DNA of 59,254 nt, taken from DATATB01 sp036268995. Its GTDB lineage: Bacteria > Planctomycetota > Planctomycetia > Pirellulales > PNKZ01. This document shows, in pieces, positions 1-9,131 of the stretch. The position numbers and the translations under genes were made by a program. Position 1 is the stretch's first letter. Each line of letters opens with the position of its first letter. The stretch lies in contig DATATB010000146.1 of NCBI GenBank assembly GCA_036268995.1, positions 1 to 59,254 on the forward strand, given 5' to 3'. The notes under the pieces are model-generated. The model did no database searches. It was not told the DNA's origin and saw only the letters and a program-made list of their open reading frames with translations.

Positions 1-561
1 CTCCTGGACGATCATGCGGTCCTGCTCGGCCACGAGGAACCAGGTCGGACGGTCCTTCCACAGGGGCCGGCCGACGGCCACGCTAATGCAGGCCGGCGAG
101 ATCGGTCGCTGCACCGCCGCCAGCACGGCCTGTTCCTCCGGGGTAGCATTTTGAGCGAAGGCGGTGGCGAAGGCGCTCTCGGGCAAATAGATCAGCCCGT
201 GCTGATCGGGAGCCAACTTGGGCGCCAGCGGGTGCGGGTCGGTGCGGTAGAAGATATCGGCAACGGTTTCGCCCTCGTCGGGGGCCAACGCAGTCACGTA
301 GACGAGCGACTTGACCTTTTCGTCGCGCGCGGATGCGATCACAGCGCCGGCATAGGCGTGGCCGACCAGGACGATCGGCCCCGCGACGCGCTCCAGGGTT
401 CGCTCGAGCGCCGATACATCGTCTGGCAGTGATGTTAGTGGCAGCGGCGCGGCGACCACCTTAACCCCGTCACCCACGAGCGGCGCAATGACCTTTGTCC
501 AGCTTGATCCATCGGCCCAGGCGCCGTGGACCAGCACGACGCTCACGTGATTGAAAGCCAT
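1..561 (-). CDS. alpha/beta hydrolase, partial (C-terminus outside the window)
   Basis: The reverse strand is open from an ATG at 561 to the window edge, giving 187 residues. The HGAW oxyanion motif (residues 12-15), the strand VLVGHAYAG (64-72), the ALAPDEGE segment and the lid region match the small esterase/EstC-like alpha/beta hydrolases. An AAAGGAG ribosome binding site sits about 9 bases upstream, which fixes the start. The usual nucleophile elbow GHSxGG reads GHAYAG here, so the expected catalytic serine is alanine (residue 69). The protein may be a catalytically altered subfamily member. The catalytic His region lies beyond the edge. The gene diverges from the metallohydrolase at 835. 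Confidence 0.82.
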   Translation of the reverse strand, partial: MAFNHVSVVLVHGAWADGSSWTKVIAPLVGDGVKVVAAPLPLTSLPDDVSALERTLERVAGPIVLVGHAYAGAVIASARDEKVKSLVYVTALAPDEGETVADIFYRTDPHPLAPKLAPDQHGLIYLPESAFATAFAQNATPEEQAVLAAVQRPISPACISVAVGRPLWKDRPTWFLVAEQDRMIVQE

Positions 562-834
562 TGCCGCACTCCTTTCATCAAGGACCACCGGCTCGCTATC
601 CGCTGGGTCGGCTATTAGCTCGATTCTAGGCTGGATCGTCATCCGTTCAACTCTGACGTCGCGTAACAAGCCGGGCGGCAAGCGTTTACGTGGAATTTCT
701 TCCAGGGCGTCTGGCCGTTGGTTCAGCACACTTGGGCATGGCACGGCCGCCGGCGCCGACTAGACTATCTAACGCACGCGGCCGATGCGGCGGTCGATCC
801 CGGTCGAATTGATTCAACACCCAGGTGCCTGCGC

Positions 835-2229
835 ATGACACGGCTCAGCTTTTATGGTGCGGCCGAAACCGTCACCGGCTCGAAGTACCTGCTCGAGGCC
901 GAGGGAGTCCGCGTGCTGGTGGATTGCGGCCTGTTCCAGGGGCTGAAAGAGCTGCGGGCCAAGAACTGGGATCCACTGCCCCTGGCGGCCGGCAAGGTGG
1001 ATAGCGTGGTGCTGACCCACGCGCATATCGACCACACGGGCTATTTGCCGCGATTCGTGAAGCTGGGCTTCCAGGGCCCCGTCTATTGCACGCCGCCGAC
1101 GCGCGATCTGATGGAGATCATGCTGCTGGATTCGGCCAAGAACCAGGAAGAGGACGCCGACTACTTCAATCGCAAACGCTTGTCGAGGCACGCGCCCGCC
1201 TTGCCGCTCTACAACACGGCCGACGTGGCGACCGCCCTCAAGCTCACGGAACTCCAATCGCGCGACCAATGGTTCCAGGCGGCCGGCCCGATCTGGTGTC
1301 GCTATCACGACGCGGGTCACTTGCTGGGCGCAAGCATGATCGAAGTCGAGGTGCGCAGTGGCGCGAAGCCGCTACGGATCGTGTTTTCCGGCGACATCGG
1401 CCGCTACGACGCGCCGCTGTACCACGATCCGAGCCCTCCGCCGGCTTGCGATTACCTCGTCTGCGAAAGCACGTACGGCAATCGCGAACATCCGGACGAA
1501 AAGGTGCTCGATCAATTGGCGGGGCTGATGCAAGCGGCCATCGCCCGCGGCGGCGTGGTGGTCGTGGCCGCATTTGCCGTGGGCCGGGCACAGCAATTGA
1601 TCTACTTGTTGTCGCTGCTGACGCGGCAGGGACGCATGCCGACGGTGCCGGTGTTTCTCGACAGCCCGATGGCCGTGTCAGCCACGCAGATTTTCGCGTC
1701 GTATCCTGAGGAAATTGACTTGTCGCAATCGAAGTTGCCGAATGCCACGACCGGCTTCGAGGCGGCCAACCTGCACCTGGCCCACAGCGTGGACGAGTCC
1801 AAGCAGATCAACCACGTGCAAGGGCCGGCCGTGATCATCGCCTCCAGCGGCATGATGACCGGCGGCCGCATCCTGCATCATTTACAGCAGCGGCTGCCGG
1901 TTGAAAAGAACACGATCTTGCTGGGCGGGTACATGGCCGAAGGGACCCGCGGCCGGGCGTTGCAAGACGGCGCCCGTTGGCTGCGCATCTTCGGCCGCGA
2001 CGTGCCGGTGCGGGCGGCGGTGCACGAGATGTCGAGCCTCAGCGGCCATGCCGGCCATCGCGAGTTGTTGCGTTGGCTCGAGCCACTGGCGCCGCCGCGC
2101 GGCATGTTTGTGACGCATGGCGAAAAAGCCAGCGCGCTGGCACTGGCCGAAGAGCTGCGCCGCACGCGCGGCTGGTCGACGCATGTGCCGCGACTGGGCG
2201 AAAGCATCGACCTGGAGCTTGCATCATGA
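835..2229 (+). CDS. MBL-fold beta-CASP metallohydrolase (RNA exonuclease-like)
   Basis: This 464-residue protein has the metallo-beta-lactamase zinc motif HAHIDH at residues 62-67, a downstream SGDIGR strand, and the beta-CASP elements AAFAVGRAQQ, DSPMAVSAT and a late SGHAGH/THGE pair. The family processes RNA in the cytoplasm (YSH1/CPSF73-like and RNase J-related enzymes), and this layout matches the bacterial YSH1-like exonuclease group. An in-frame upstream extension exists, but homology-like sequence begins at MTRLSFYGAAE, so the ATG at 835 was chosen. Its stop overlaps the next start in an ATGA, implying translational coupling to the LOG-family gene. Confidence 0.9.
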   Translation: MTRLSFYGAAETVTGSKYLLEAEGVRVLVDCGLFQGLKELRAKNWDPLPLAAGKVDSVVLTHAHIDHTGYLPRFVKLGFQGPVYCTPPTRDLMEIMLLDSAKNQEEDADYFNRKRLSRHAPALPLYNTADVATALKLTELQSRDQWFQAAGPIWCRYHDAGHLLGASMIEVEVRSGAKPLRIVFSGDIGRYDAPLYHDPSPPPACDYLVCESTYGNREHPDEKVLDQLAGLMQAAIARGGVVVVAAFAVGRAQQLIYLLSLLTRQGRMPTVPVFLDSPMAVSATQIFASYPEEIDLSQSKLPNATTGFEAANLHLAHSVDESKQINHVQGPAVIIASSGMMTGGRILHHLQQRLPVEKNTILLGGYMAEGTRGRALQDGARWLRIFGRDVPVRAAVHEMSSLSGHAGHRELLRWLEPLAPPRGMFVTHGEKASALALAEELRRTRGWSTHVPRLGESIDLELAS

Positions 2230-3098
2230 GCGGTGCCCAATCCGTGCGGCCAGATGTGCGGGCGATCGTCGACTCGCCCAGCTACGAGCTGGCCGAGCGC
2301 GATTTGAAGTTCCTGGCCCGGCCCGAGCTGCGGCCGGTGCGGGTGCAGTTGGAACTGCTCAAGCCGGAGCTGGCTTTTGCCGAGCAGCAGGTGCGTTCGA
2401 CGATCGTGCTGTTTGGCGGCACGCAGATTTGGGAACCGGCAGCCGCGGCCCAGCGGCTGCGCGAAGCGGAAGAGGCACTGGCCGCGGCGCCGGGAGATGC
2501 GCGGCTGACACGGCTGGCGGATCGGGCTCGCCGGCTGTCGGACAAGTCGAAGTACTACGAAGCCGCTCGGCAGTTTGCAGCCCTGGTCTCGAAAAAGGGG
2601 CAGAGCCAAACCGCCGACCGGCATTACGTGATCATGACCGGCGGCGGACCCGGCATCATGGAAGCCGGCAATCGCGGGGCATACGACGTGGGGGCCAAAT
2701 CCATCGGCTTGAATATCAAGTTGCCGGAAGAGCAGGTCCCCAACGCGTATGTCACGCCCGAGCTGTGCTTTTCGTTCCATTATTTCGCCATGCGCAAATT
2801 TCATTTCCTGCTGCGGGCCCAAGCCCTGGTGGTCTTTCCCGGCGGGTTCGGCACGTTGGACGAGCTGTTCGATGCCTTGACGCTACGGCAAACGCATCGC
2901 ATGCAGGCGATCCCGATCGTCATGTTCGGCCGCGCGTACTGGGAGCAGGTCGTCGACTTTCAGTTTCTGGCCGACGAAGGCGTGATCCGCGACGAGCATC
3001 TCGACCTGGTCAACTACGCCGAAACGCCGCACGAGGCCTGGGAAATCATCGCCCGCTTCCACAAACACGACGCCGACGACATCCGCCAGCCGTCGTGA
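2226..3098 (+). CDS. LOG family protein (TIGR00730-type Rossmann fold)
   Basis: The 290-residue product carries the LOG-family signatures GGGPGIMEAGNRGA (139-152) and PGGFGTLDE (205-213). In characterised members these bind a nucleoside 5'-monophosphate for phosphoribohydrolase action (cytokinin-activating or purine nucleotide hydrolysis). It is longer than the roughly 190-residue LOG enzymes because of an N-terminal alpha-helical extension of about 130 residues, as in the longer bacterial PpnN-like or LOG-associated proteins. It starts inside the stop of the preceding metallohydrolase gene (4-base overlap). Substrate is inferred only at family level. Confidence 0.85.
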   Translation: MSGAQSVRPDVRAIVDSPSYELAERDLKFLARPELRPVRVQLELLKPELAFAEQQVRSTIVLFGGTQIWEPAAAAQRLREAEEALAAAPGDARLTRLADRARRLSDKSKYYEAARQFAALVSKKGQSQTADRHYVIMTGGGPGIMEAGNRGAYDVGAKSIGLNIKLPEEQVPNAYVTPELCFSFHYFAMRKFHFLLRAQALVVFPGGFGTLDELFDALTLRQTHRMQAIPIVMFGRAYWEQVVDFQFLADEGVIRDEHLDLVNYAETPHEAWEIIARFHKHDADDIRQPS

Positions 3099-3172
3099 GG
3101 CGATTGTCGCCCGCATTCTGGAATGGCATCAAGTAGAATCCAGAAAGGCGATTACGGCATAGAGCGGCAAAA

Positions 3173-4099
3173 ATGGCTACACGCCCAGAAATCAGCGAGC
3201 CTGGGTCGACGAGCGATCCAGACATTCTGACCTACGAAGGCCGGCTGGCCAACGATTTGAGGTGGGCGATGAGCGAAGGCAGCCTGTTCTTCGAGGGCAA
3301 AGGCGCGGTCCAGGAGTCGCTGCGCAGAATCGCCAGCCGGCTGAACGAGTTGGGAGTTCCGTACGCCATCGTCGGTGGCATGGCCCTGTTTCAACATGGA
3401 TATCGCCGCTTTACCGAAGTTATCGATATCCTGGTGACGCGCGATGCCCTCAAAGCGATTCATGCGGCTCTCGACGGCCGAGGGTACGTACGGCCGTTCG
3501 AGCGGAGCAAGAATCTGCGAGACGTCGAGTCACGGGTGAAGATCGAGTTTCTCGTATCAGGCGAGTATCCGGGCAACGGAAAACCGAAGCCGGTGAAGTT
3601 TCCCGACCCCGATTCCCTGACGATCGAGCGTGATGGCATCAAAGTTCTCAATCTGTCGCGGCTCGTCGAACTGAAGCTGGCTTCTGGTCTCACCGGTTCA
3701 GACCGCATGAAAGATCTGGCCGACGTGCAGGAGCTGATCAAGCTGCTCGATCTGCCGCAAGAACTTGGCATGGAACTCGATGAGTCCGTTCGCGAGAAAT
3801 ATCGGGAACTATGGGATGCCACTCATCGCCAAAAAAGGCGCTATATCAAGCTCTGGCGGAATCAGTTCCAGTCAACTGCCACCTCGCTCGACGAACTGAT
3901 CGCGACGCTTCAAGACGCGGCTCGCACGCTCGAAGCGATGCGGGCGGACGGCGTGACGCTCGAATCTAGTGGTGGAACCGGCGGCGACTATGTGCGCCTA
4001 ATCACGACCGATCCCCAGGTCGCCAAGAAATACGGTATGGAAGATGAAAGCGAATATTGGGGCGACGAAGAAGGTGTTGGCGAAGACATGGCCGAGTAG
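3173..4099 (+). CDS. nucleotidyltransferase-like protein
   Basis: Of 308 residues, the N-terminal half resembles the minimal/AbiEii-type nucleotidyltransferase fold: a helix ending LNELGVPYAIVGGMAL (GG at 68-69) followed by HGYRRFTEVIDILVT. In active enzymes the segment after the GG motif normally carries DxD. Here it reads T-E-V-I-D, so the first aspartate is valine, while a GVxKIEFL-like third strand (VKIEFLVSGEYPG) is present. A C-terminal helical region follows. No HEPN or antitoxin partner adjoins it. It may be an inactive or substrate-shifted member; the family assignment is fairly secure, the function is not. Confidence 0.68.
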   Translation: MATRPEISEPGSTSDPDILTYEGRLANDLRWAMSEGSLFFEGKGAVQESLRRIASRLNELGVPYAIVGGMALFQHGYRRFTEVIDILVTRDALKAIHAALDGRGYVRPFERSKNLRDVESRVKIEFLVSGEYPGNGKPKPVKFPDPDSLTIERDGIKVLNLSRLVELKLASGLTGSDRMKDLADVQELIKLLDLPQELGMELDESVREKYRELWDATHRQKRRYIKLWRNQFQSTATSLDELIATLQDAARTLEAMRADGVTLESSGGTGGDYVRLITTDPQVAKKYGMEDESEYWGDEEGVGEDMAE

Positions 4100-4133
4100 T
4101 TCCACGGATCGCCGACGTCGCAGCCCCAGCCGC

Positions 4134-5402
4134 TCACGGCTTGATTGGGATCTCGGGCGGGATCGGGCGATTTTCCTTGAGTCGGTCGGCAGCTTCGCCG
4201 ATTAGCCGCAAGTACCAGTCGCTGGGCAGGCCGTCATAGCCGACAAAATGGGCCTGCGTCGGCGGCTGGCTGCTGACCTTAAAGATCGCCGTCCCCTCGT
4301 CCACTTCGTCGAACATGGCCACGTACACGCCGTCGACGTGCAGCGCGGACAGCTCGTGAAACTGCTCCCATAGAAAGCGGCCGCCGCGGCGGGCAATCGT
4401 GGTCGTGCCCGGCGGCTTCTGTTTGAGATTGTCCCAACTGAAGCCCGGATACACGACCGGCAGCCAGCGCACGCCGCGCTGCTCGCAGGCCTGCTTGTCA
4501 GCGGCCCACCAGCCGGTCGAAGCGTGCACGTCGCCCTGCGCGTCGCGGCGCTGATTGCCCACGTTCCACGGAGCGTAGGCATCGAACCGAAACACGATCT
4601 CCTGCCACTGGGGGTCGCGGCGCCAGTCCCAATCGCCGCCGCCGAGCAGATAGGCCGAATACGGACCCGGAGCTTTGAAAAAGTCGATCAACTTGTGGGC
4701 CACCTCCGGCGTCACGCTGTTGCCGGCGCTTGAGCGATAGAAGCCCCAGACTTGCACAACCGGCCGGCCGCCTTCGTGTAGATAGCGCGGCCCGGCGGTG
4801 ATCCGCTCATCGACCATCTTTTTCCAATCTGCCGTGAGCACGTCGTAAATCCGCTCCGCCGGCATGCCGGCCATATCGTACGACAAGGCCCAAGCCCGGC
4901 CGGTCTGGCGGGCCGCATCGATCACGTGCTCCAGGACCCGACGTCGCGAGGGATACCGCTGCTGGATTGGGCCGCCGGGCAAGTCGACGACGAAATGCTG
5001 GAGCCACACGCCGTCGATGCCGTATTGCCGCTGCCACTGGAAGTGCCGCAGCACGGTTTGTGCATTTGCCGAACTAAAGAGCTCGGCCGCTCGCCCGTCG
5101 GGATAGTTGAAGCCGGGCGCGGGGTAGCGTTCGGCCGGCGTGTACTCCGCCATGTCGGGCCACATTTCGAACGTCAGCGTGTCGGGCGCCAGCCGCTTGC
5201 CGTTGCGGCTCCAGTGAACCCAGCCTTCGCCAGTGTCATCGCCCGGGCAGCGAAACCAGCCTTGATAGCCGCACAGCACCTTATTCTTCAACGTCGTGAC
5301 GTCGACGTCGTCTGCGTCAGCGCAGCGCGCTGGCGACACGCACAGCAGCCAAGCCAGCGGCAGAGCGAGAGCGGATAGGGCGACTCGCCGACTTGGCGGC
5401 AT
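4134..5402 (-). CDS. secreted glycoside hydrolase family 71/99-like protein
   Basis: The 422-residue protein begins with a clear signal peptide (hydrophobic stretch about residues 6-22, cleavage near the ARCADA segment). The mature part starts KNKVLCGYQGWF and continues with FEMWPDMAEYTP, the IDGVWLQHF strand and PVVQVWGF, as in the GH71/GH99-like proteins often labelled xylosidase/arabinosidase in planctomycetes. These are TIM-barrel enzymes acting on polysaccharides or glycans outside the cytoplasm. A conserved YVAMFDEVDEGTAIFK segment near the C-terminus supports the assignment. Substrate is not predictable. It lies 33 bases before a small secreted protein on the same strand. Confidence 0.82.
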   Translation of the reverse strand: MPPSRRVALSALALPLAWLLCVSPARCADADDVDVTTLKNKVLCGYQGWFRCPGDDTGEGWVHWSRNGKRLAPDTLTFEMWPDMAEYTPAERYPAPGFNYPDGRAAELFSSANAQTVLRHFQWQRQYGIDGVWLQHFVVDLPGGPIQQRYPSRRRVLEHVIDAARQTGRAWALSYDMAGMPAERIYDVLTADWKKMVDERITAGPRYLHEGGRPVVQVWGFYRSSAGNSVTPEVAHKLIDFFKAPGPYSAYLLGGGDWDWRRDPQWQEIVFRFDAYAPWNVGNQRRDAQGDVHASTGWWAADKQACEQRGVRWLPVVYPGFSWDNLKQKPPGTTTIARRGGRFLWEQFHELSALHVDGVYVAMFDEVDEGTAIFKVSSQPPTQAHFVGYDGLPSDWYLRLIGEAADRLKENRPIPPEIPIKP

Positions 5403-5435
5403 CAGGGCCTCGATTCCAGGTGGACCGGTTGACGT

Positions 5436-5840
5436 TTAGTTGCCCAGCCGCTGCCAGAGCCAATAGCGCGGATAGTTGCCGGTCGTGTCCAGCGAATGGC
5501 CCGGATCGACGTGCTTTTGGGTACTGTACGAGCGGTAATACCTGGGCGCCGAATACGTGGTTGCCGAGGCCTCCCACGGGTGCCAGCCGCTGGAATTGTA
5601 ATACAGCCAGGTGTTTTGCGGCGTGTAGAACCACCAGTGATTGTCGTACCACTGATAACGCCAAGGCTCGGGCCGGCTGGCGATTTCTTCGGCCGCGGAT
5701 TTTGTAGCTTTAGCCGCAGGCGCAGTTGCGGCCGGCGGCGAAGCCTGTGGTTGAACGGCGTCTTTGGCCGGTTCTGCCTGCGCATAAGCTGCCGAAAGAT
5801 AAAAGAGCGAAACGAACAGAGCGATGCGTGTGGCGTGCAT
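5436..5840 (-). CDS. small secreted hypothetical protein, Trp/Tyr-rich
   Basis: A 134-residue protein with an N-terminal signal peptide (ATRIALFVSLFYLSAAYAQA), an Ala/Pro/Lys-rich linker, and an aromatic C-terminal half (RYQWYDNHWWFYTP, TWLYYNSSGWHPW). This Trp-rich pattern recurs in short planctomycete exported proteins of unknown role. The ATG at 5840 was preferred to an upstream in-frame TTG at 5861 because the signal peptide begins there. It is transcribed in the same direction as the GH71/99-like gene downstream and the protease gene upstream. No enzymatic motif is visible. Confidence 0.68.
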   Translation of the reverse strand: MHATRIALFVSLFYLSAAYAQAEPAKDAVQPQASPPAATAPAAKATKSAAEEIASRPEPWRYQWYDNHWWFYTPQNTWLYYNSSGWHPWEASATTYSAPRYYRSYSTQKHVDPGHSLDTTGNYPRYWLWQRLGN

Positions 5841-5869
5841 GGAGGCACCTGTTTCTTTCAAGGGACGCG

Positions 5870-6895
5870 TTATACCCCGATCGTGATCACGCGCGTGGAT
5901 GACCCCCGCACGATTTGCAATTCGAACTCACGATTGGCCGGGATGATCGCCAGCAGACGGTGCAGATCATCGACGGACGTGACCACGCGATCGTCCATCG
6001 AAACAATAATGTCGCCGGCCCGCATGCCGGCTCGCTCGGCCATGCCGCCGGCGGCCACTTCCATCACCTCGACCGCTTCGCCGGCCAGCAGGTCGAGCTG
6101 AGCGACCAGCTTGCGCGGCAGTCGAACGGCGGTGGCGACCACACCCAACTGCCGGCGGCGCACGCGGCCGTGCGTCACGATCTCGCCCACGACCCAATCG
6201 ACCGTCGAACTCGGCACCGCGAAACCCAGCCCTTGGGCCATGGCGATGATCGCTGTGTTCACGCCCACGACACGGCCGCGCGAGTCGACCAGCGGGCCGC
6301 CGGAATTGCCCGGGTTGATCGGTGCCGCATGCTGGATCACATTCTCGATCAGCCGGCCGTCGCGGCCGCGCATCGTCCGCCGCAGGGCGCTGACCACGCC
6401 GGTCGAGACGGTCGATTGCAGCCCCAGCGGGCTGCCCATGGCAATCACCAGTTGCCCGACGCGCAGCGCGTCGGAATCTCCCAGTTGGGCGTACGGCAGA
6501 TCGTTTGCCTGGAGCCGCAGCAGGGCCAGGTCCGTGGCCGGGTCGTCGCCCACCACGGCCGCGTCGATGCGGTCGCCCTCGTCGGTTTCGGCAGTCACTC
6601 GGCGGCTGCCGCCTGCCACATGGCTGTTGGTAATGGCCAGGCCATCGGGACTGATCAGAAAACCCGAGCCGGTTGCCCGCTGTCCCGAATCGAACGTGAC
6701 CGACAAGCCCAGCACCGCCGGCGAAACCACCTCGACCACGTCGATCACGGCCCTGGAATACGCATCCAGCAGATCGCTATCGCGGTCGCGCGGACCGCTT
6801 TGCGGTCGCGGCGGCGTATCCCCGCTAGCACCTTCCTGCGCGGCGATCGTCCGTAAATGGCCCTGCACAAAACCTGTTCGCAACATGTCAGTCAT
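5870..6895 (-). CDS. S1C trypsin-like serine protease with PDZ domain (HtrA/Deg-like)
   Basis: The 341-residue protein has the complete Deg triad: His92 in TNSHVAGG, Asp122 in ATDLALLRL and Ser198 in NPGNSGGPLVD. One PDZ domain follows (about residues 250-335, with GMRAGDIIVSMDD). Deg proteases degrade or process misfolded proteins. Unlike most HtrA proteins there is no evident signal peptide or membrane anchor before the protease domain, so a cytoplasmic location is possible unless the start lies elsewhere. An ATG three codons downstream is an alternative start. It is shorter than E. coli DegP because it has a single PDZ. Confidence 0.88.
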   Translation of the reverse strand: MTDMLRTGFVQGHLRTIAAQEGASGDTPPRPQSGPRDRDSDLLDAYSRAVIDVVEVVSPAVLGLSVTFDSGQRATGSGFLISPDGLAITNSHVAGGSRRVTAETDEGDRIDAAVVGDDPATDLALLRLQANDLPYAQLGDSDALRVGQLVIAMGSPLGLQSTVSTGVVSALRRTMRGRDGRLIENVIQHAAPINPGNSGGPLVDSRGRVVGVNTAIIAMAQGLGFAVPSSTVDWVVGEIVTHGRVRRRQLGVVATAVRLPRKLVAQLDLLAGEAVEVMEVAAGGMAERAGMRAGDIIVSMDDRVVTSVDDLHRLLAIIPANREFELQIVRGSSTRVITIGV

Positions 6896-7059
6896 CTCCC
6901 CTGCCTTCGGCCCGCATGATTCAACGGCGCCACTGGGCGGCGCTTTCCAATCATACGCACACGACCGTCGGTCGGCGACATGCGCCGGGTAGCCTCGCGG
7001 TTCAGGCAGGTGCCGGACCGTAGTCGCGCGTATTCCACCCTCATCTGGCCTTCGGCCAT

Positions 7060-7078
7060 CTTCTCCCAGGGGGAGAAG
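7060..7078. terminator. hairpin downstream of the aldehyde dehydrogenase gene
   Basis: CTTCTCCC (7060-7067) pairs perfectly with GGGAGAAG (7071-7078) around a three-base loop. A second small hairpin TGGCC-TTC-GGCCA lies at 7047-7059. The pair sits just past the stop of the minus-strand aldehyde dehydrogenase. There is no clear U-tract, so it may be a repeat element or an mRNA-end structure rather than a canonical terminator. Confidence 0.45.
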
Positions 7079-7095
7079 GGTTACGCGCGCGACTC

Positions 7096-8697
7096 TTAGC
7101 CGTTCACGTCGGCTTGGGTCCAGACGCCGTCGATGAGGCGCCAGGTGCGGCCGGTGGGGTTGCGGTCCTGTAACACTAGCGGCAAGCGGCGTGGACGGAC
7201 GTTGTCGTAGCAGGCCAGCATCGCAAAGCGCCGGATCGAGGCCGGGATGCCGACGGCCGTAAAGCTCGGATGGCCGGTCGCCGGGTAGGGGCCGCCGTGG
7301 TTCATGGCCGGACTCACGGCCACGCCGGTTGGCATTTTGTCATTCAACAGCCGGCCGACGCGGACTCGCAAGAGAGGTTCGAGTTGGGCATAGAGCGCGT
7401 CATCGCCGCCGCGACTGTCGGAGTAGATGCAACCGGTGAGGTTGCCCTCCAACTGTTCCAGCACGGTCGCCGCCTGCCGGGCATGCGCGGCCACGACCAC
7501 GAGCGAAGCATTGCCGAATGCCTCGTCTTGCAGAGCAGCCGGATTGGCGAGAAATTGTTCGCCGGACACTCGCAGCAGCGTGTTGGCATAGCGGTAGCCG
7601 GGTCCGGCTTGCGCCTGACCGCCGATGACGATCGCAGCGCCCGCCGCGACTAGCCGCTCGACGCCGCCGGCCAGCGATTGTGCCACGCCGCGCGACAACA
7701 GCGTCGCGGTTGGCGCCTTGCCAAACCGCGCGGCCGCCGCCGTCAGAAACTGCTCGGCCTGCGGGCTTTCCATCAGCACTACCAGCCCGGGGTTCGTGCA
7801 CATCTGCCCCGTGCCCAACAGGCAGCTCCCGGTGAACTCATCGGCGATCTTCTCGCCGCGCTCGGCCAGTGCGCCGGGCAGGATGACGATCGGGTTGATG
7901 CTCGAGAGTTCGAGATAGATGGGTTTGCCGGCGGCGTCGGCGGCCGATTTGAGCTTGAGCCCGGCCGAGCGGCTGCCGGTGTAAGCCGTGGCGCCGACGC
8001 GCGGGTCGGCCACGAGCCGGCCGCCGTCGGCGTGGCTCAGTCGATAGATCAGTTGCACGCTAGCCGGCGGCAGTCCGGTTTCCGCGACGGCCTGCTCGGC
8101 CTCTTCGGCCAGCAGGCGACTCGTGCCGGGATGCGACGTGTTGGCCTTACCGATCACGGGATTGCCGGCGGCAATCGCGGCCGCGAAGTCACCTCCGCCG
8201 ATGCTGTTGAAAGCGAGCGGAAAATTGTTCGGCCCGAACACGCACACCGGCCCCAGCGGCGCCAGGCACGAGCGGATGTTGAGCTTCGTGTCGATCGTCG
8301 GCAGCGACCACGATTGTTCGCGGACGGCGGCGGCCGCCTGGCGCAGTTGCCCGGTGGTGCGCGGCAACTCGGCCTCGGCCAAGCGCGGGCGGAGGGGATA
8401 GCCCGTCTCTTGCTGGGCCATCGTCGCGATTTCGTCGGCTCGCTGCTCGATGCGCTCGGCATAGTGGTCGAGAAAATCGGCCAGCCGCTCGGGCGGCAGC
8501 AGCCGCAATTGTTCGGCCGCTCGAGCGGCGGCGGTCAGCGCGGCATCGCAATCGGACCAATCACTGACCGGATATTCCTCCGGCAGACGCTCGCCGGTGG
8601 CGGGGTTTTCGGCATGAAAGCTGGTCGTGGCCGCGGCCGGACGCCAACGTCCGGCGATCAAAACTGGCTGGGTCGTCATGGCACTGGTCCTCGGCAT
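7096..8697 (-). CDS. aldehyde dehydrogenase (NADP+), 2,5-dioxovalerate (alpha-ketoglutarate semialdehyde) type
   Basis: The 533-residue protein has the aldehyde dehydrogenase cofactor motif FGPNNFP (154-160), the general base Glu263 in YLELSSINP and the catalytic Cys300 in GTGQMCTNPG. The LELSSINPI sequence and the C-terminal AMNHGGPYPATGHPSFTAVG region are characteristic of the KGSADH family, which oxidises alpha-ketoglutarate semialdehyde at the end of non-phosphorylative pentose, uronate and hydroxyproline pathways. A second ATG six codons in (8679) is the more usual family start. It stands alone, without pathway neighbours, though sugar-acid genes lie far downstream near 54 kb. Confidence 0.88.
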   Translation of the reverse strand: MPRTSAMTTQPVLIAGRWRPAAATTSFHAENPATGERLPEEYPVSDWSDCDAALTAAARAAEQLRLLPPERLADFLDHYAERIEQRADEIATMAQQETGYPLRPRLAEAELPRTTGQLRQAAAAVREQSWSLPTIDTKLNIRSCLAPLGPVCVFGPNNFPLAFNSIGGGDFAAAIAAGNPVIGKANTSHPGTSRLLAEEAEQAVAETGLPPASVQLIYRLSHADGGRLVADPRVGATAYTGSRSAGLKLKSAADAAGKPIYLELSSINPIVILPGALAERGEKIADEFTGSCLLGTGQMCTNPGLVVLMESPQAEQFLTAAAARFGKAPTATLLSRGVAQSLAGGVERLVAAGAAIVIGGQAQAGPGYRYANTLLRVSGEQFLANPAALQDEAFGNASLVVVAAHARQAATVLEQLEGNLTGCIYSDSRGGDDALYAQLEPLLRVRVGRLLNDKMPTGVAVSPAMNHGGPYPATGHPSFTAVGIPASIRRFAMLACYDNVRPRRLPLVLQDRNPTGRTWRLIDGVWTQADVNG

Positions 8698-9131
8698 AAA
8701 AGCTTGTCGGCCTTATCTTAGCGCTAGGCGGTGCGAAAAAGAACCCATTGGCTCACGATCAACCGACGCAACCGCACGCGCGCCGAGGACCGACAAAGTG
8801 GGGGGAAACGGTCGTCGGAGTGTTGCCGGAATGCAACGCATCGCGGCCGGCTTGTGGATGAAAGTCCACGTTTCGCGCGGGGTTCCGCGCCCGTGTGGCT
8901 AAACAGCGTCCAGCGCGAAACCTGGTGGCACTTACTGAGTTATTCTCTCCTTGGAGACGATCGAGGGCGGCGTGTGGTCGGGGGGCTTGTAATATGCCCT
9001 TTGGGCCGTCACGCTTTGGCCGGTGCTGCGCAAGGCGGCCGGTCGCACTGCCCACAAAGCAGACGCTGCACAATTGGCGGCTGCGATGACGGGTCCTTCA
9101 ACCGTTTGACGCTAATCGGACGCGCCCGAAC
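8698..9131. other. intergenic region between divergent genes
   Basis: About 430 bases separate the aldehyde dehydrogenase start from the flippase start. Short open frames on both strands have no recognisable protein character. The region presumably carries divergent promoters, but no convincing -35/-10 pair, riboswitch or repeat was identified. Confidence 0.5.
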
